Positions 1-27,685 of a stretch of 64,000 nucleotides of DNA are shown here, piece after piece. The position numbers and the translations under genes were made by a program. Numbering within the stretch: position 1 is the stretch's first letter; the number at the start of each line of letters is the position of its first letter. This DNA is from Asterochloris sp. CNOR1. Its lineage: Eukaryota > Chlorophyta > Trebouxiophyceae > Trebouxiales > Trebouxiaceae. The notes below the pieces were generated by a model. It ran no database searches. It saw nothing but the letters and a program-made list of their open reading frames with translations, and had not been told where the DNA came from. The DNA lies in NCBI GenBank assembly GCA_963969365.1, contig OZ017752.1:2418001-2482000 (forward strand), written 5' to 3'.

Positions 1-745
1 GGCTGAGCCAAGGTAGAGCTGGCTGGCTGCCTGCAGGGGCTCACTTACAGGTCCGAGGGTGGGGCACTTGCCAGCGAGTCTATGGGGGGCCAGAGGGTCA
101 CTAGCCTGCCTCATGAGCTCAAGGCTGTCGCAAGTTTGGCGATCCACCAAGCTGACTGCATAAAAGGTCCAGCTCAGATATGGCAGGCACGCATGCGCTG
201 TGGACCCGCGCCACCATACATCAGGGTGGGGCTCGCCAAGAGGGTGGGGATGGGGCCGCCAGATTGAGGGTGGGGGCGGTCCACCAGGCCTGATGCAGTT
301 CCAGCTGTGGGGTTGCATCTCATGCATTAGAGGGTGGTCACCAGGCTGGCCGCTGAGCAGCCTGAGATATAATGGGCTGGCGCTTTTAGGTTGGAGTGTG
401 GGCAAGAGGCCACCAGGGGCAAGGGTGTGGGCAGGGCTCACAGGCTGAATGATGAGGAGGCGAGGTTTGGATAAGGTGGGGCCAGCTGAGCTCAGGTTGT
501 CTGCTGGGATGCTATGGAAGTGCAGGCAATCCCTGAAGGTCTACTGCATGTTCAGGTCTGCTTCAGTGAGGTTTGCATCTCGCTGCTGGCTTTGCTGCCG
601 CCTCTGGAAGCGGCAGCCTGCATAGGGGCCCACCTCTTGCATGCGCAGATGTTCTGCCGGCGAGTGGCCAGCTGGCCTAATTGCCCTGCCCGTTTGCGGC
701 ACCTTGGACATGAGTGCTGCTGCAAAGCAAAAGCCCTGCTTGCAG
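1..745. other. Left edge: G-rich degenerate repeats, no confident gene
   Basis: I find no convincing exon here. Between about 50 and 450 a motif of the form GAGGGTGGGG followed by CCACCAGG or CACAGG recurs, for example near 55, 222, 263, 326, 393 and 421. It looks like a decayed short repeat with runs of G. The stretch could be intron or 5' flank of the coiled-coil gene that becomes readable at about 746. The translations available are Trp/Gly/Pro-rich and look like shadows. Confidence 0.4.
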
Positions 746-3700
746 CAGAGGAAATCTTGCTCAAGCGAATAGCAACCTATGACGTCTCTGCCTGCGTGCA
801 GCCTGCAGGAGGAGGTGACCAGCCTGCGGGAGCAGCTGGCTGAGGAGAGGGACCATGTGCGCCAGCTCCAGGCCACCAGCGACAGCCTCTTCCAAGGGGC
901 TGAACGCATCAAGGAGGTCCATGTGCACACCAGCAGGGACCTGCGGGCTGCCCTGGATGAGGTACATGCCAATCATGCATGTGTGGAGGTCCACTCAGAC
1001 ATTGCAGGGGCCTGCACGTTGCCCTCTGATGAGGTCTGAGCCAGCAGGCACGCTTGCGTGTCCAAGGAGGGTGCAGCAGGTCTGCCAGTCAGCTGAAGCT
1101 ATGCAAGGCCTGTGAAGGCTTGGAGTGAATGCTAAGTGCAGCAGGATCTGACAGCGATGTTGCTGCATGCTGTCAATCCCCAGGCAGCTTCGAGCATGTC
1201 GTTCTGGCATGGTGTGCTGGCGGCCTAGCTCCTGATTCAAGCGCATACCCCTAGTCCAGGCTGAGCAGCTGCCAGTGCACCTGGGCACCTCTCACCACAT
1301 CATCAGCTTGAGTGCTGTGCAACCTCTGGTGTTGTGCAGCTGTGAGGCTTGCCGACCCGCTTTGCACCGTGGTTCCAGCCAGCCCCTGGTGCAGGCTGAG
1401 CAGCTGCGGGGGCACCTGGGCACCTCCAACCAGACCATCAGTGGCTTGAAGGGCCAGATTGATGATCTGCATGCCCAGCTGCGGAAACGGAAGGATGAGC
1501 TGGAGCAGCAGGCTCAGGAGCACTTGCACCAGATTGGGCAGCTGCAGAGGCAGCTGGACGCTGCATGGGAGGATTCGGCAGCCCCCTCCTTCATGGCAAC
1601 CACCCGCCTGGTGCGCTGGCTGCCCAGTGGCCGACGCTTCAGTGTGAGCATTACCCAAGCGCACAGCGATCCCCCACCTGATGTGTGGTTGCCCACTGGC
1701 TGCGTCATGACTGTGTGTGTCCACCACCCTGCCCACATGGCCGTTCAGGCCGCAGGGAGCACAACACACCGCACCTTCTCTGGCTAGGCAGTGTCGGGTG
1801 CCATTCCCCAGCTCTGATGTTGGCCTCTCAGTTCAGTGGCTGCGTCAATCAACTCTGTCATGCTGACAGTGCCGACTTCTGGGTTTTGGCTTGTCCTGGG
1901 CTGATGTGTCTGCCTCCCAATCAGTCTGGCCTCCACTTACTTCGAGCACCACTAGCACAGTGCGTGACAGCAACATCACCCTGTGCCTGCAGCATTACCT
2001 GGCTGCCCCAACAATGCGCAGCGCCTATCCCATGCCTGCTGAGACCATGCGCAGGGCCCTCCCCTGCCTGGCACGACCATGTGTGAAGCCTCCCCTCGCC
2101 CCATGCTGCCGTGTTTTCCCCACCATGGTTCCACCCCTCCCCTTGTTCACAAGAGCCAGTGCGTACAGCCACAGCTCATCTTGGTGCTTGTATCTTGGCC
2201 TGCAGAATTACCTGGCCACCATGTGCAATGCTCCCCCCCCCCCCGAACAAGCTACAGTTAGTTCGAGGCAGCACAATATAATATGGTTGCAGAGTCCGCC
2301 TGGCGGTCACCAGGCTTAGTGCCCCTCCCTGGCCTGCCCTAAGCATGCGCTTCGGCCACAGTACAGTGTGAGCAGCTCGTTCTTGCCTGCAGGACTGCAT
2401 GGCAACCACCCATTGGCATCACCATTGACATGCTGCCCTTGCCTTGGCCTGCAGAACCGCCTGGCTGCCACCATGCGCAACGCCTCCCCGCGGCGCACAA
2501 CCAGCAGCATTGCAGAGGAGGCAGCGCTGTCGGCCGAGCGTGCAGCAGCCACAGGAGTCCTGCCAGACGACGAGCGCGCCACGCAGGTGCACAGGCTGAT
2601 GCTGGAGGTGGAGTTCCTGCGCCATGCGCTGGAGCAGGCGCAGTCGGAATGTGGTGCGCTGGAGGTGAGCTTCTGGGGATGTGTGTGGTTTGCTGATAGT
2701 TCGGATTCTTCCCTTCAGTGCGCAACGGCTCCGGACTGCTTAGCGCAAGACTGGGTCTGGTGCTGACATAGCCTGTCCATGGCTGCAAGCGACCTGGTGT
2801 CGGGAGTTGAGATGGCAGGGCTGCGCCCCAGGACTGTCTGGTGGTGCATTACTGAAAGCTAACAGTGTGACATTACCACTAGCTAATTGCCTTGTGCTGC
2901 AGGCTAAGACGGCAGAGCTGGGCACCAGCACTGTTGGATGCTGCACTGCGTCAATTCAGTCTGATGGCACATGCTTCATATCATCTCTCGGCCTGTGCTG
3001 CGGGCTAAGATGGCAGAGCTGTGCCCTGCCTTCCTGCACAACAGCATTGCCTGACAGTCATTCGGCGTTGCAGCTACACTGCCTGTTGCTGTAGGCTGAC
3101 AAGAGAGAGCCGTGGACTGCCAGCTGTGGGCTGACAAAGACAGAGCTATGGACTGCCCAGCTGCAGGCCAGCATTGTAGATGGCAGAGCTGCGCGCCAGC
3201 AATGTCTGGTGTGCCACTGCCTGGAGAGAGCCCAATCTAACGACAATCATCGCACCACAGCATCAATGTGCTGCAGGCTGAGATGGCTGAGCTGCGCACT
3301 GCCCTGCTGGAGGCTGACGCCCGCCTGGCAGACATGACAGCGCAGATGCTCCCCCGCACAGTGTCGGGCATGCCCCGGCCATCCCAGCGCGGCCTGCAGA
3401 GTCAAGGTGTGTGCTGGCAGCCAGCTACCTGCCTTGTGTGCCAGCCTGCCTCAAGCATCCACAGGGTCGAGCAGCTGGGTGCACGATGGAAAGTGGACGA
3501 AGGACTCACAGGCTGTCCCTCCAGAACATGCCCGAGTGCCTCAGCTGGCCCAGCTTGTAAGGGCTTTAGCCTCCTCTCTGCTGCTCAACCTAATGACTGG
3601 GTGCTGTGCAGCCTCGCTTGGAGCAGCTGCCGCTATGAGACTACTGAAGGAACGCGCCGACAAGGCCAATGCTCGCACAACGGCCTCTGTGAGGGAGCTG

Positions 3701-4549
3701 GCCAGGGTCAAGGACCAGCTGCAGGTGGGGCAGGCTGCACAGGCTGGACTGCAGTATGACATCGCTGCTATTAATTAGGAAGGTGCCAAGCTTGACTTGA
3801 CCAGTTTCTTCAGGCAGCCCTCAGCCTGTGTCCTGCATCACCTGCAGCAGCAGAAGTCCGCTGCATCACAGTGCAAGCAGGCCTTGAGACAGCACTAAAT
3901 CAGCATCAGCAACAGTCTCGACAGGAAGCATTGCTGCCTCTGCTGTCCTGCAGTTGCTGCATGAGAGGAGCAGCAAGCACACTGGGAGGCTGCGCACTGA
4001 GCTGCTGCAGTCAAATAAGGAGCGATCCGCCTTGGAATCCGACCTTCAGACAGCCCTCGACAGGCTAGCAAAATACAAGAGAAAGTAAGACTGCCACGGC
4101 TGCATCACCTGTATGCACACCAGGCAGCTGCATGACCTCTGTCTGCTCCAGCATCATCAAACGCCTGCTGAGGGTCGGAGCGGAAGGCTGGCATGCGCTG
4201 AAAGTCATGCTGATCACCACATCTCACTCAAGCTGGGTGCTGGCTGTGTAGGTGTATAGCGCTGGAGGGGCAGGCGGCTGACACGCAGGCAATGTCCGAC
4301 AGGGCGACCCTGGTGCTTCAGAACACACTGGGCCACTCCCGCACCACATCTGCCTGGCCTTCAGCCCTGGGGGCTACCCAGCAGCTGTCGCCGACAGCGG
4401 GCAGCCCATTGCGGCGGGGCCCAGCCCAGCCTGCCAGCCCCCAGCCGGCACGAGCTGCACAGGGCACTGCCGATGCCGGAGAGGGGGCTGAGCTGCAGGG
4501 TGAGGGAGTAGATGGTACAGGGCACAAATCATTGCGTGCAGCTGCCTAG
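746..4549 (+). CDS. Coiled-coil protein (5' end unresolved)
   Basis: Inferred exons: 746-783 (weak), 809-961, 1395-1610, 2455-2664, 3277-3406, 3627-3724, 3954-4084 and 4252-4549 (TAG). From 1395 onward every junction keeps phase. The product is strongly heptad-like and rich in E, Q, L, R and A: exon 809 reads EEVTSLREQLAEERDHVRQL, exon 1395 contains LHAQLRKRKDELEQQAQEH, and exon 3954 contains LESDLQTALDRLAKYKRK. The last exon changes to a Pro/Ala/Ser-rich tail (SPTAGSPLRRGPAQPASPQP). Proteins of this kind are often cytoskeletal, centrosomal or Golgi scaffolds, but I recognise no family-specific motif and assign no function. The true start may lie left of the window or in an exon I could not see. 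The introns before exons 1395, 2455 and 3277 hold decayed copies of the next exon's start, annotated separately. Confidence 0.65.
907..1040 (+). repeat. Exon-end echo: end of exon 809-961 copied downstream
   Basis: The last part of the exon and its donor (907-966: AAGGAGGTCCATGTGCACAC to GATGAGGTACATG) is followed at about 983-1040 by a diverged copy that keeps GGAGGTCCA, CTGC..TGCCCT and GATGAGGT in the same order. The copy lies in the next intron, about 76 bp downstream. Confidence 0.5.
1260..1448 (+). repeat. Duplicated exon start (acceptor side), two copies
   Basis: The exon beginning at 1395 (GCTGAGCAGCTGCGGGGGCA) has an upstream relative at 1260-1314 (GCTGAGCAGCTGCCAGTGCA). Both continue with CCTGGGCACCTC, then ATCATCAG or ACCATCAG, and both are preceded by CAG. 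The copy is 135 bp upstream and soon loses coding potential, so I treat it as an intronic echo rather than an exon. Confidence 0.7.
1993..2490 (+). repeat. Three serial copies of an acceptor and exon start
   Basis: The exon starting at 2455 (AACCGCCTGGCTGCCACCAT, then GCGCAACGCC) is preceded by similar segments at 1993 (CATTACCTGGCTGCCCCAAC, then AATGCGCAGCGCC) and 2206 (AATTACCTGGCCACCATGTG, then CAATGCT). All three follow a CCTGCAG acceptor; copies 2206 and 2455 also share CTTGGCCTGCAG. Only the last copy leads into a long coiled-coil exon. Confidence 0.7.
2903..3310 (+). repeat. Array of five decayed exon-start echoes plus the real exon
   Basis: Upstream of the exon at 3277 (GCTGAGATGGCTGAGCTGCG) the intron holds relatives at 2903 (GCTAAGACGGCAGAGCTGGG), 3004 (GCTAAGATGGCAGAGCTGTG), 3095 (GCTGACAAGAGAGAGCCGTG), 3130 (GCTGACAAAGACAGAGCTAT) and 3167 (GCCAGCATTG, then TAGATGGCAGAGCTGCGCGC). 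Several are preceded by CTGCAG, CTGCGG or CTGTAG, as the acceptor is. Confidence 0.75.
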
Positions 4550-5962
4550 CTCTTTGCCGCACTTGATGACTTCTGTTGGCAGCTCCTGGCCCTGCTGGCA
4601 CCACATACTTACAGGGGAAAACATCCTGCAGTTCCTGTCAAGTCTGAGTCGATGCCTGGGCTGCACTTGACACTTTGTACGTTATCTGCTGCAGCTTTGA
4701 CTCAGCGCCTGCAGCTCCTGGCAGCGCCAGATGGCCTCGATAAGTAGCACAGCAGGGGCTAAGACAGGCAACAATGTTGTTTCAACCCTAGAAACCTTGC
4801 GCGGCAGCTCAGCAACATGCCATGTTGTAGGCAGCATAGACGCCTGCGACCTGGCTCATCTATGCTTCAGTCTTGTGAAACAGTAATAGTGGGTCGGATA
4901 CGCCTGAGTTATTGTGAATGAACCTCCTTCACCAGCCAGCAAGTGTCAAGTCTGAAACAGCGTAGCTCAATCTCAGCTCCCAGGCCAGATGGTTGCCAAA
5001 CAATTCCAATTCTGCGGCCCTTGACAAATTGTCTTAGCCATAAATGAGACGAGTCTGAGAGGGTGGCAGCTGGTGATGGTGGAGCGCTGCGAAATGCCTG
5101 CACCACAGGCAGCTACTAAACCCATGTTATGGTGCATCCTTCAGCAACAGCAATGGCTGCCTGTGCCGCCCCCTGGCATCCAATGAGATCCAGCGTGCAG
5201 GCCTGCTTTTTGCATTTCCCCTGAGCCATGGCTGCAACCTTCTGACAAGCGTTTCAACCGGCTTGGATGTGGCTACTGCCACATCACTGCCAAGCGCACC
5301 ACTGAGCGCTCTATTTTGTGATGAGTGTAACGCAATCTACCTGCCAAGTTCAACCAACAATAGCTCGCTAGGCCTACAGGCGCATGCAGTGTGCAAAAGT
5401 CACAGAGCTGCCACTGCTTCTGGATCACGTTCTCTGCGATGGCCTCTGCACATCCGCTGCTGCTGGGGATTGCCACATGAGGTCACATGTCATTTCTATT
5501 TTTGCCCCACAATGATGCCCCAAGCACTGGTGGCGGGGGCGCACGTTCCCTCTTGCAGGGCAGCAGTGCACCATCACCTAAGGTGAGCTGCCTCATGTCC
5601 ACACAAGCAGCACCATCCACTTCTGTATTGAACCTCAGGACCTGGTCCAGGTTGAGGCCACAAGCATGGGCTGTCTTCAAACTGCCTGTCAGGCCAAGGC
5701 ACCAGCATACACAGAGGCAGACATGCTGCTCGCTAAGACTGGACAACAGGGAGCTGCTTGTAGGAGATGTCCTGAGCCTCACCTGCTTCTGCCTTTATAA
5801 ACAGGTAAGCACACTAGTGACCACTTCCAGCGGCAACCAGGAGCTCACTCGCCCCAATGCAGATCACAGCGCTCATTTTGATGCCTAGCTTTCCTGGGTG
5901 GCTGGCGCCACTCAACTTCAGCCTCCTCAGATTTGAGGAATTCCTTTCCTTCCTCCTGACAG
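4550..5962. other. Intergenic or unresolved 5' part of the next gene
   Basis: No exon chain could be closed here. Two stretches look weakly coding on the plus strand: 5487-5582 (STGGGGARSLLQGSSAPSPK before a GTGAGC donor) and about 5600-5790 (IHFCIEPQDLVQVEATSMG in one frame). They could be upstream exons of the gene that is clear from 5963, but I could not link them in phase. A CTGCAGCTCCTGGC motif occurs near both 4580 and 4707, another local duplication. Confidence 0.3.
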
Positions 5963-7044
5963 GCAAGCAGATGCTGAGTATGCATCCTTCAGTCCTGCTG
6001 CACTTGCTGCACTGAATAGCCAGCACATCAGAGCTACTGTAAGCAGTGTGGTCCTTTATGCCTCCAGTGTGTGGCACCTGGGTGGCTGCGTCAGCGCTCT
6101 CTGGCGGATACAAGTACAACTCCACCTCAGGTGGGCATGCACCGCATGACCATCACCTGTCAGACCTGAGCAGGCAATCTGCACTGCACTGCGGCCCTGC
6201 CTTGTGCCGAAAGGACATCAGCACATGCACCCTGTTCTGCACTGGGGCGTTGCAGGACAAGGATCAGGCAGCTGCACGGCTTTGCAGCCTGATGGCATTT
6301 GCATCAGCCAAGCTGCCTGCTGTGATGCAGTTCAGGGCCTCCTGTTTGGGCAGCAGCAGCAGTGTCCTGGTCCCCCTTGCGGCAGGCAAACATACCTACC
6401 CGCAGGGCAACACCTCTGCAAACTGCACTGAGCCCTGCAATACATCCTGCCATCAGGAATCCCCTGTGCCCACGTGCAGATCTGCCCACGGTGCTCACAC
6501 GGGTCAGCATGGCCTGGCTGGTGAGCCAGCCTGTTGCTGCAGCCCAGCTGGTGCTGGTCACGGCTGCTGAGGGCAAGTCCCTGGTGCCGGCCTTTGGGGA
6601 CTTCTCATTTGCAGCTCACATGCCGCTGGCGGCTTCAGGCAAGTGCGGCCAGGCTGGGCAACATTTGAGCATCGCTGCATTGCAGCATGGCTGTCATGCC
6701 GTGCCTGCTGTAGGTCAAGGGCCAAGTGTGTACCGACTTGAGTGCCCGTGCGCGTGTCTGCAGGTCCTGGTGAGCCCTTTGTGTCAGCAGCTGGAATCCT
6801 CGGGCTGATGGCTTGTTGGCGAGCCTTCTACTGCACGTACCTAGATGTGTGGAACTACAATTCATGGTCTGGGGGCAGGCTTGACAGAATATCAGACATG
6901 CTCCATTTTCGTGAATCGTTGCGGTCAGCCTTGTTTGTCAGCATTGCCTTCTGCATTGTCGTCCAATTTCTTGGATCCAGCATAGGAGAGGAGAACATTG
7001 AGATAGCTGTCAGTGGCTTGCTGCAACGCCTCACCCATTTCTAG
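5963..7044 (+). CDS. Unidentified protein, 3' part, with two GC-AG introns
   Basis: Exons 5963-6113, 6256-6385, 6480-6638 and 6764-7044 (TAG) join in phase and give about 240 residues; the 5' exons are not resolved. Readable segments include VVLYASSVWHLGGCVSALWR, LCSLMAFASAKLPAVM, VLTRVSMAWLVSQPVAAAQL, LVPAFGDFSFAAHMPL and PFVSAAGILGLMACWRAFY. The product is fairly hydrophobic with several possible membrane-associated stretches. I do not recognise the family. Two of the three introns require a GC donor (GCAAAC after 6385, GCAAGT after 6638), which is unusual. The stop lies 265 bp from the convergent stop of the RNA polymerase I gene. Confidence 0.45.
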
Positions 7045-7308
7045 TTTGCCTCCCATTTCCAGTTGCAGCTTGTGACTTGCGCAGGATGATGTTGCAGTCA
7101 TTCAAGTTTTGCTACAGTCAGTGCACCCCGTTGGCAGAGCCGGCAGTGATGAAGCAGCTGAGCATCAATGAATCAAATTTTGAATTGCAACTGCATGCCT
7201 GTATCAATGTCTTCTGGCCTAGTAGCGCTGAAAATCTGTGGGGGGAAAGGGGTGGGCAGCTACAATTTGCTAGCTCTAGAAGGCCTTCAGCGCCTGCTTT
7301 GTGTCTGC

Positions 7309-25045
<17,737 letters not shown>

Positions 25046-25293
25046 GGCAGCAGGTCTGCTTTCAAGCTTTGCTATGAAGCAGCTAGTTGATCAGCTTAAT
25101 ACGCACTGATGGATCAGCCGGCTGAACACCATCAGCCATGATGGTCAGGCTGCTACACCGCTAGCACGCATGCAGCTGCTGGTGCGGTCAGATCTGTGAC
25201 CTACGTCATGGCGGTGGCTGATGTGGTGGCCTAAGTCATGCATTTCGGGGGAAGCACAACCACCTACTCCACTCATCTATTGACTTGGCCCCC
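25046..25293. promoter_or_regulatory. Divergent promoter region, RPA1 / embryogenesis-like gene
   Basis: Only 248 bp separate the two divergent start codons (25045 minus, 25294 plus), so both 5' UTRs and core promoters must lie here. The segment is less GC-rich than the exons and contains near-repeats such as GGTCAGATCTGTGACCTACGTCATGG and GTGGCCTAAGTCATGCATTT. I see no TATA box that I would defend. Confidence 0.5.
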
Positions 25294-26326
25294 ATGCAGA
25301 GATTGGCAGCTTCATTCTCAAGGGGTCAAGTAGCCAGATCAGCTTGGGCTGCACAAGCACTCCAGGACCAGCTCAGCAGAAGATTTGCCACTCTCCAGGA
25401 GCTGCGGGAGCAGGTCTGCTGGCTGCATTCATCTTAATATGCTGGGCACAATGGCAACACTGAGCACTTGCCCGTTCTGCAGGAGGGGGCTGTGAATGAT
25501 CTATTCACAGAAGCCAGATATGACCTTGAAGATGCAAGAGTGAGTTCTTGCAGCCGGCGTCAGGCGATTGATCAGCTGCGTTTTTCATCTCAAATGAGGC
25601 TCCGCAAATCAACAGTACAGCCATGATCTTTGGCACCCTGCCGCCAGCCAGAGAAGCCAAAGTGGCCATGGACCAGCATGGCAGCTGCAACAGAAGGGTT
25701 CCTGCCAAGCACTTCTCCACTGCAAGCTGCCTGCTTGAGCTTGCCATCCTGACTGCACCAGAGACAGACAGTCCTGCTGCCCAGGCTGTCCTGCAGGGAG
25801 ATGCAGTGAAACTGCTCTTGACGAGCTGCCACACTGCTGGTACAGCAAGCAGAGACAAAGCGCACCGACTGCTGCACATAACATGCTGCAGGAGGATGCA
25901 GAGACAGTGCGATTCAATGAGTCTGCCAAGGCGGCTCAGGACTCTGTAAACAAAGTGTTGGAGTCTTATGGAGCCTTGGCACAGCAGCTTGATGAAGAAG
26001 AGAGGGGCAAGCTCCAACGCAGCATGGGCATGAAAATGGAGCAGCTCAAAGTGAGAGCCCTGATGAGCAGCACTTCAGCTAGCTTGATGTGTTGACATCG
26101 CACAGTGCCTTTAGCCATTCCAGCACCGCAACTTCACTCAGCAGCTTGCCAGCTGGACCTCCATGCTGCCAGCAACAAGCTGACAGCCAGCACGAGCAAT
26201 CCATGTGGGGAAGTCAGACTTGCCAAGTCCTGCACAAGCTCCAGCCTGTCTGCAGCAGCTGACAGCAGTCTTTGCACTGCTGCTGTGCAGGAGGAGTTGA
26301 AGCAACTTGACACGCTCCATACATGA
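25294..26326 (+). CDS. Small plant-type 'embryogenesis-like' protein
   Basis: Four exons in phase: 25294-25413, 25483-25539, 25892-26050, 26291-26326 (TGA), giving 123 aa. The N-terminus MQRLAASFSRGQVARSAW is Arg/Ser/Ala-rich without acidic residues, resembling a mitochondrial presequence (inference). The remainder is helical: EGAVNDLFTEARYDLEDAR, then NESAKAAQDSVNKVLESYG and LQRSMGMKMEQLK ending in EELKQLDTL. The pattern of a VN(E/D)LF motif, ...AVxxVL..., and LQRSMG(L/M)K(M/I)EQLK matches my memory of the small plant proteins annotated 'embryogenesis-like', whose biochemical role I do not know. The gene is compact and divergent from RPA1. The family call rests on memory of a short motif, but the gene model is strong. 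Confidence 0.75.
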
Positions 26327-27685
26327 CCAGCTACCCCAGCATATTGGCTTGTGGGTTCTGCCAGTAACCTTGCCAGACTGGAAGGAAGCGCGCCTTAAAG
26401 ACATGATGAAAGCCAGAGCAGCTTCAAAGCGTGAAGTCGATACTTGCAGAAGGCACTGATACTCAATGCATGAAGGCAGCACAAGATCGACTGGTGGTCT
26501 TCTCTAAGGCGCAGCAGATACACATAAGCAGGATGTACACTTGAACAGCAGACACACCAGCACACGTCTTCGGTGTACACGGGCGCCACGCACTGCGCCA
26601 GCAATGACGGTACACTGGGGGCATGCGAGGTGGCATTTGGTGTCAGGTCGAGAAATCAAATGAGCGGCCTAGCGCATAGCGAGCTACCGCCTGCCAAAAT
26701 TTTGCCTGGAGCCACCAGCGTATGCTGTCCTCTGATATGTGTGTATGTGCTGGAACGGAGTGTAGCCACCTAAGGGGGGCATGCCACTGCTGGCAGTCCG
26801 GTCGCCCAACCCGCACTGCTGCTGAAAGCTGGGGAAGTAAGCTGAGTGCCGCGGTGTCGCCGCTGGCGATGAGGCGCTCCGTACAGGACTGCAGGGGGAG
26901 ACAGGGCTGCTCAGAGTGGCCGGCCAGCAGCGGGCAGGGTGCAGGGCACCATAGGAAGAGCAGGGTGGCATGAGCCGACGTGCCCAAGGTGACAGCAGCA
27001 TAGACAGCTGTTATGAAAACAGCTCAAGCGCAAAGATGATGCCCGTGAGAGTACAGGGTGCCTGATTGAGAGCAGGGTGGTCCTGGGGGCGCCAAAACAT
27101 GGATGAACATGGATGAAGCTCCCCCGATGTGCAGGCAGCCTTCCCTCTGAAGAAGTGGGCAGGCTGTGCAACGTGCACAACCACCAGACAGATGACGGAG
27201 TGCTGTGCTGCCTATCATGTAGGCAACGGCCACCCTGAAGCTCTGGCCCTCAACGAGCGCCCAGACCTCTCAGACTTCCCAGCCCACCTTGTCAAGGGTG
27301 ATTCTGTGCTAGCTGCCGGCGAAAGGGTCAGCTTCTGCTGTCTGTCTGCTTTCCAGCCTTTGGAGAAGCAAGCTCCCCCACAATACCCCTTTCCACTGGT
27401 GACACAGCACATGGTGGCTGTTGTGCCGCACTGGCAGCATTCCTGTCCGCTGTGCTCGCTGGGCGGGCGTGGCATTGTATCTCAACGGTGCCGTGATCGT
27501 GTGTAGCAGGGCGATAGCGGGTGCTGAACACACATTTACACGTTGCCCCAGCCGATTTTTGCCCCGAAAGCCGGACACTCGAGTTTTCGAAGTACATTTG
27601 GTCTGAGCCCATACAGTTTGCAAGGAGGGATCTTGGAATGGGCACAACAAGAGCAAACCGAATGGGGAGTGATGAGGCACTTGTT
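26327..27685. other. Convergent intergenic region, no gene recognised
   Basis: This lies between the stop of the small plus-strand gene and the stop of the RWA gene. Several open frames cross 26.6-27.5 kb on both strands, but their composition is mixed and I could not chain any with splice signals. The part near RWA carries its presumed 3' UTR. Confidence 0.4.
27536..27540 (-). promoter_or_regulatory. TGTAA polyadenylation signal for the RWA gene
   Basis: Minus-strand TGTAA (plus TTACA) lies about 146 bp downstream of the RWA stop codon. TGTAA is the usual polyadenylation signal in green algae. Confidence 0.45.

Noticed and set aside
2231-2243. Poly-C run (and the poly-G run at about 36259)
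   Set aside because: Homopolymers in an intron. They may affect sequencing accuracy, but no function can be read from them.
27400-27560. Possible small RNA or tRNA in the RWA 3' flank
   Set aside because: The local stems do not form a cloverleaf, and the sequence is better explained as 3' UTR or intergenic.
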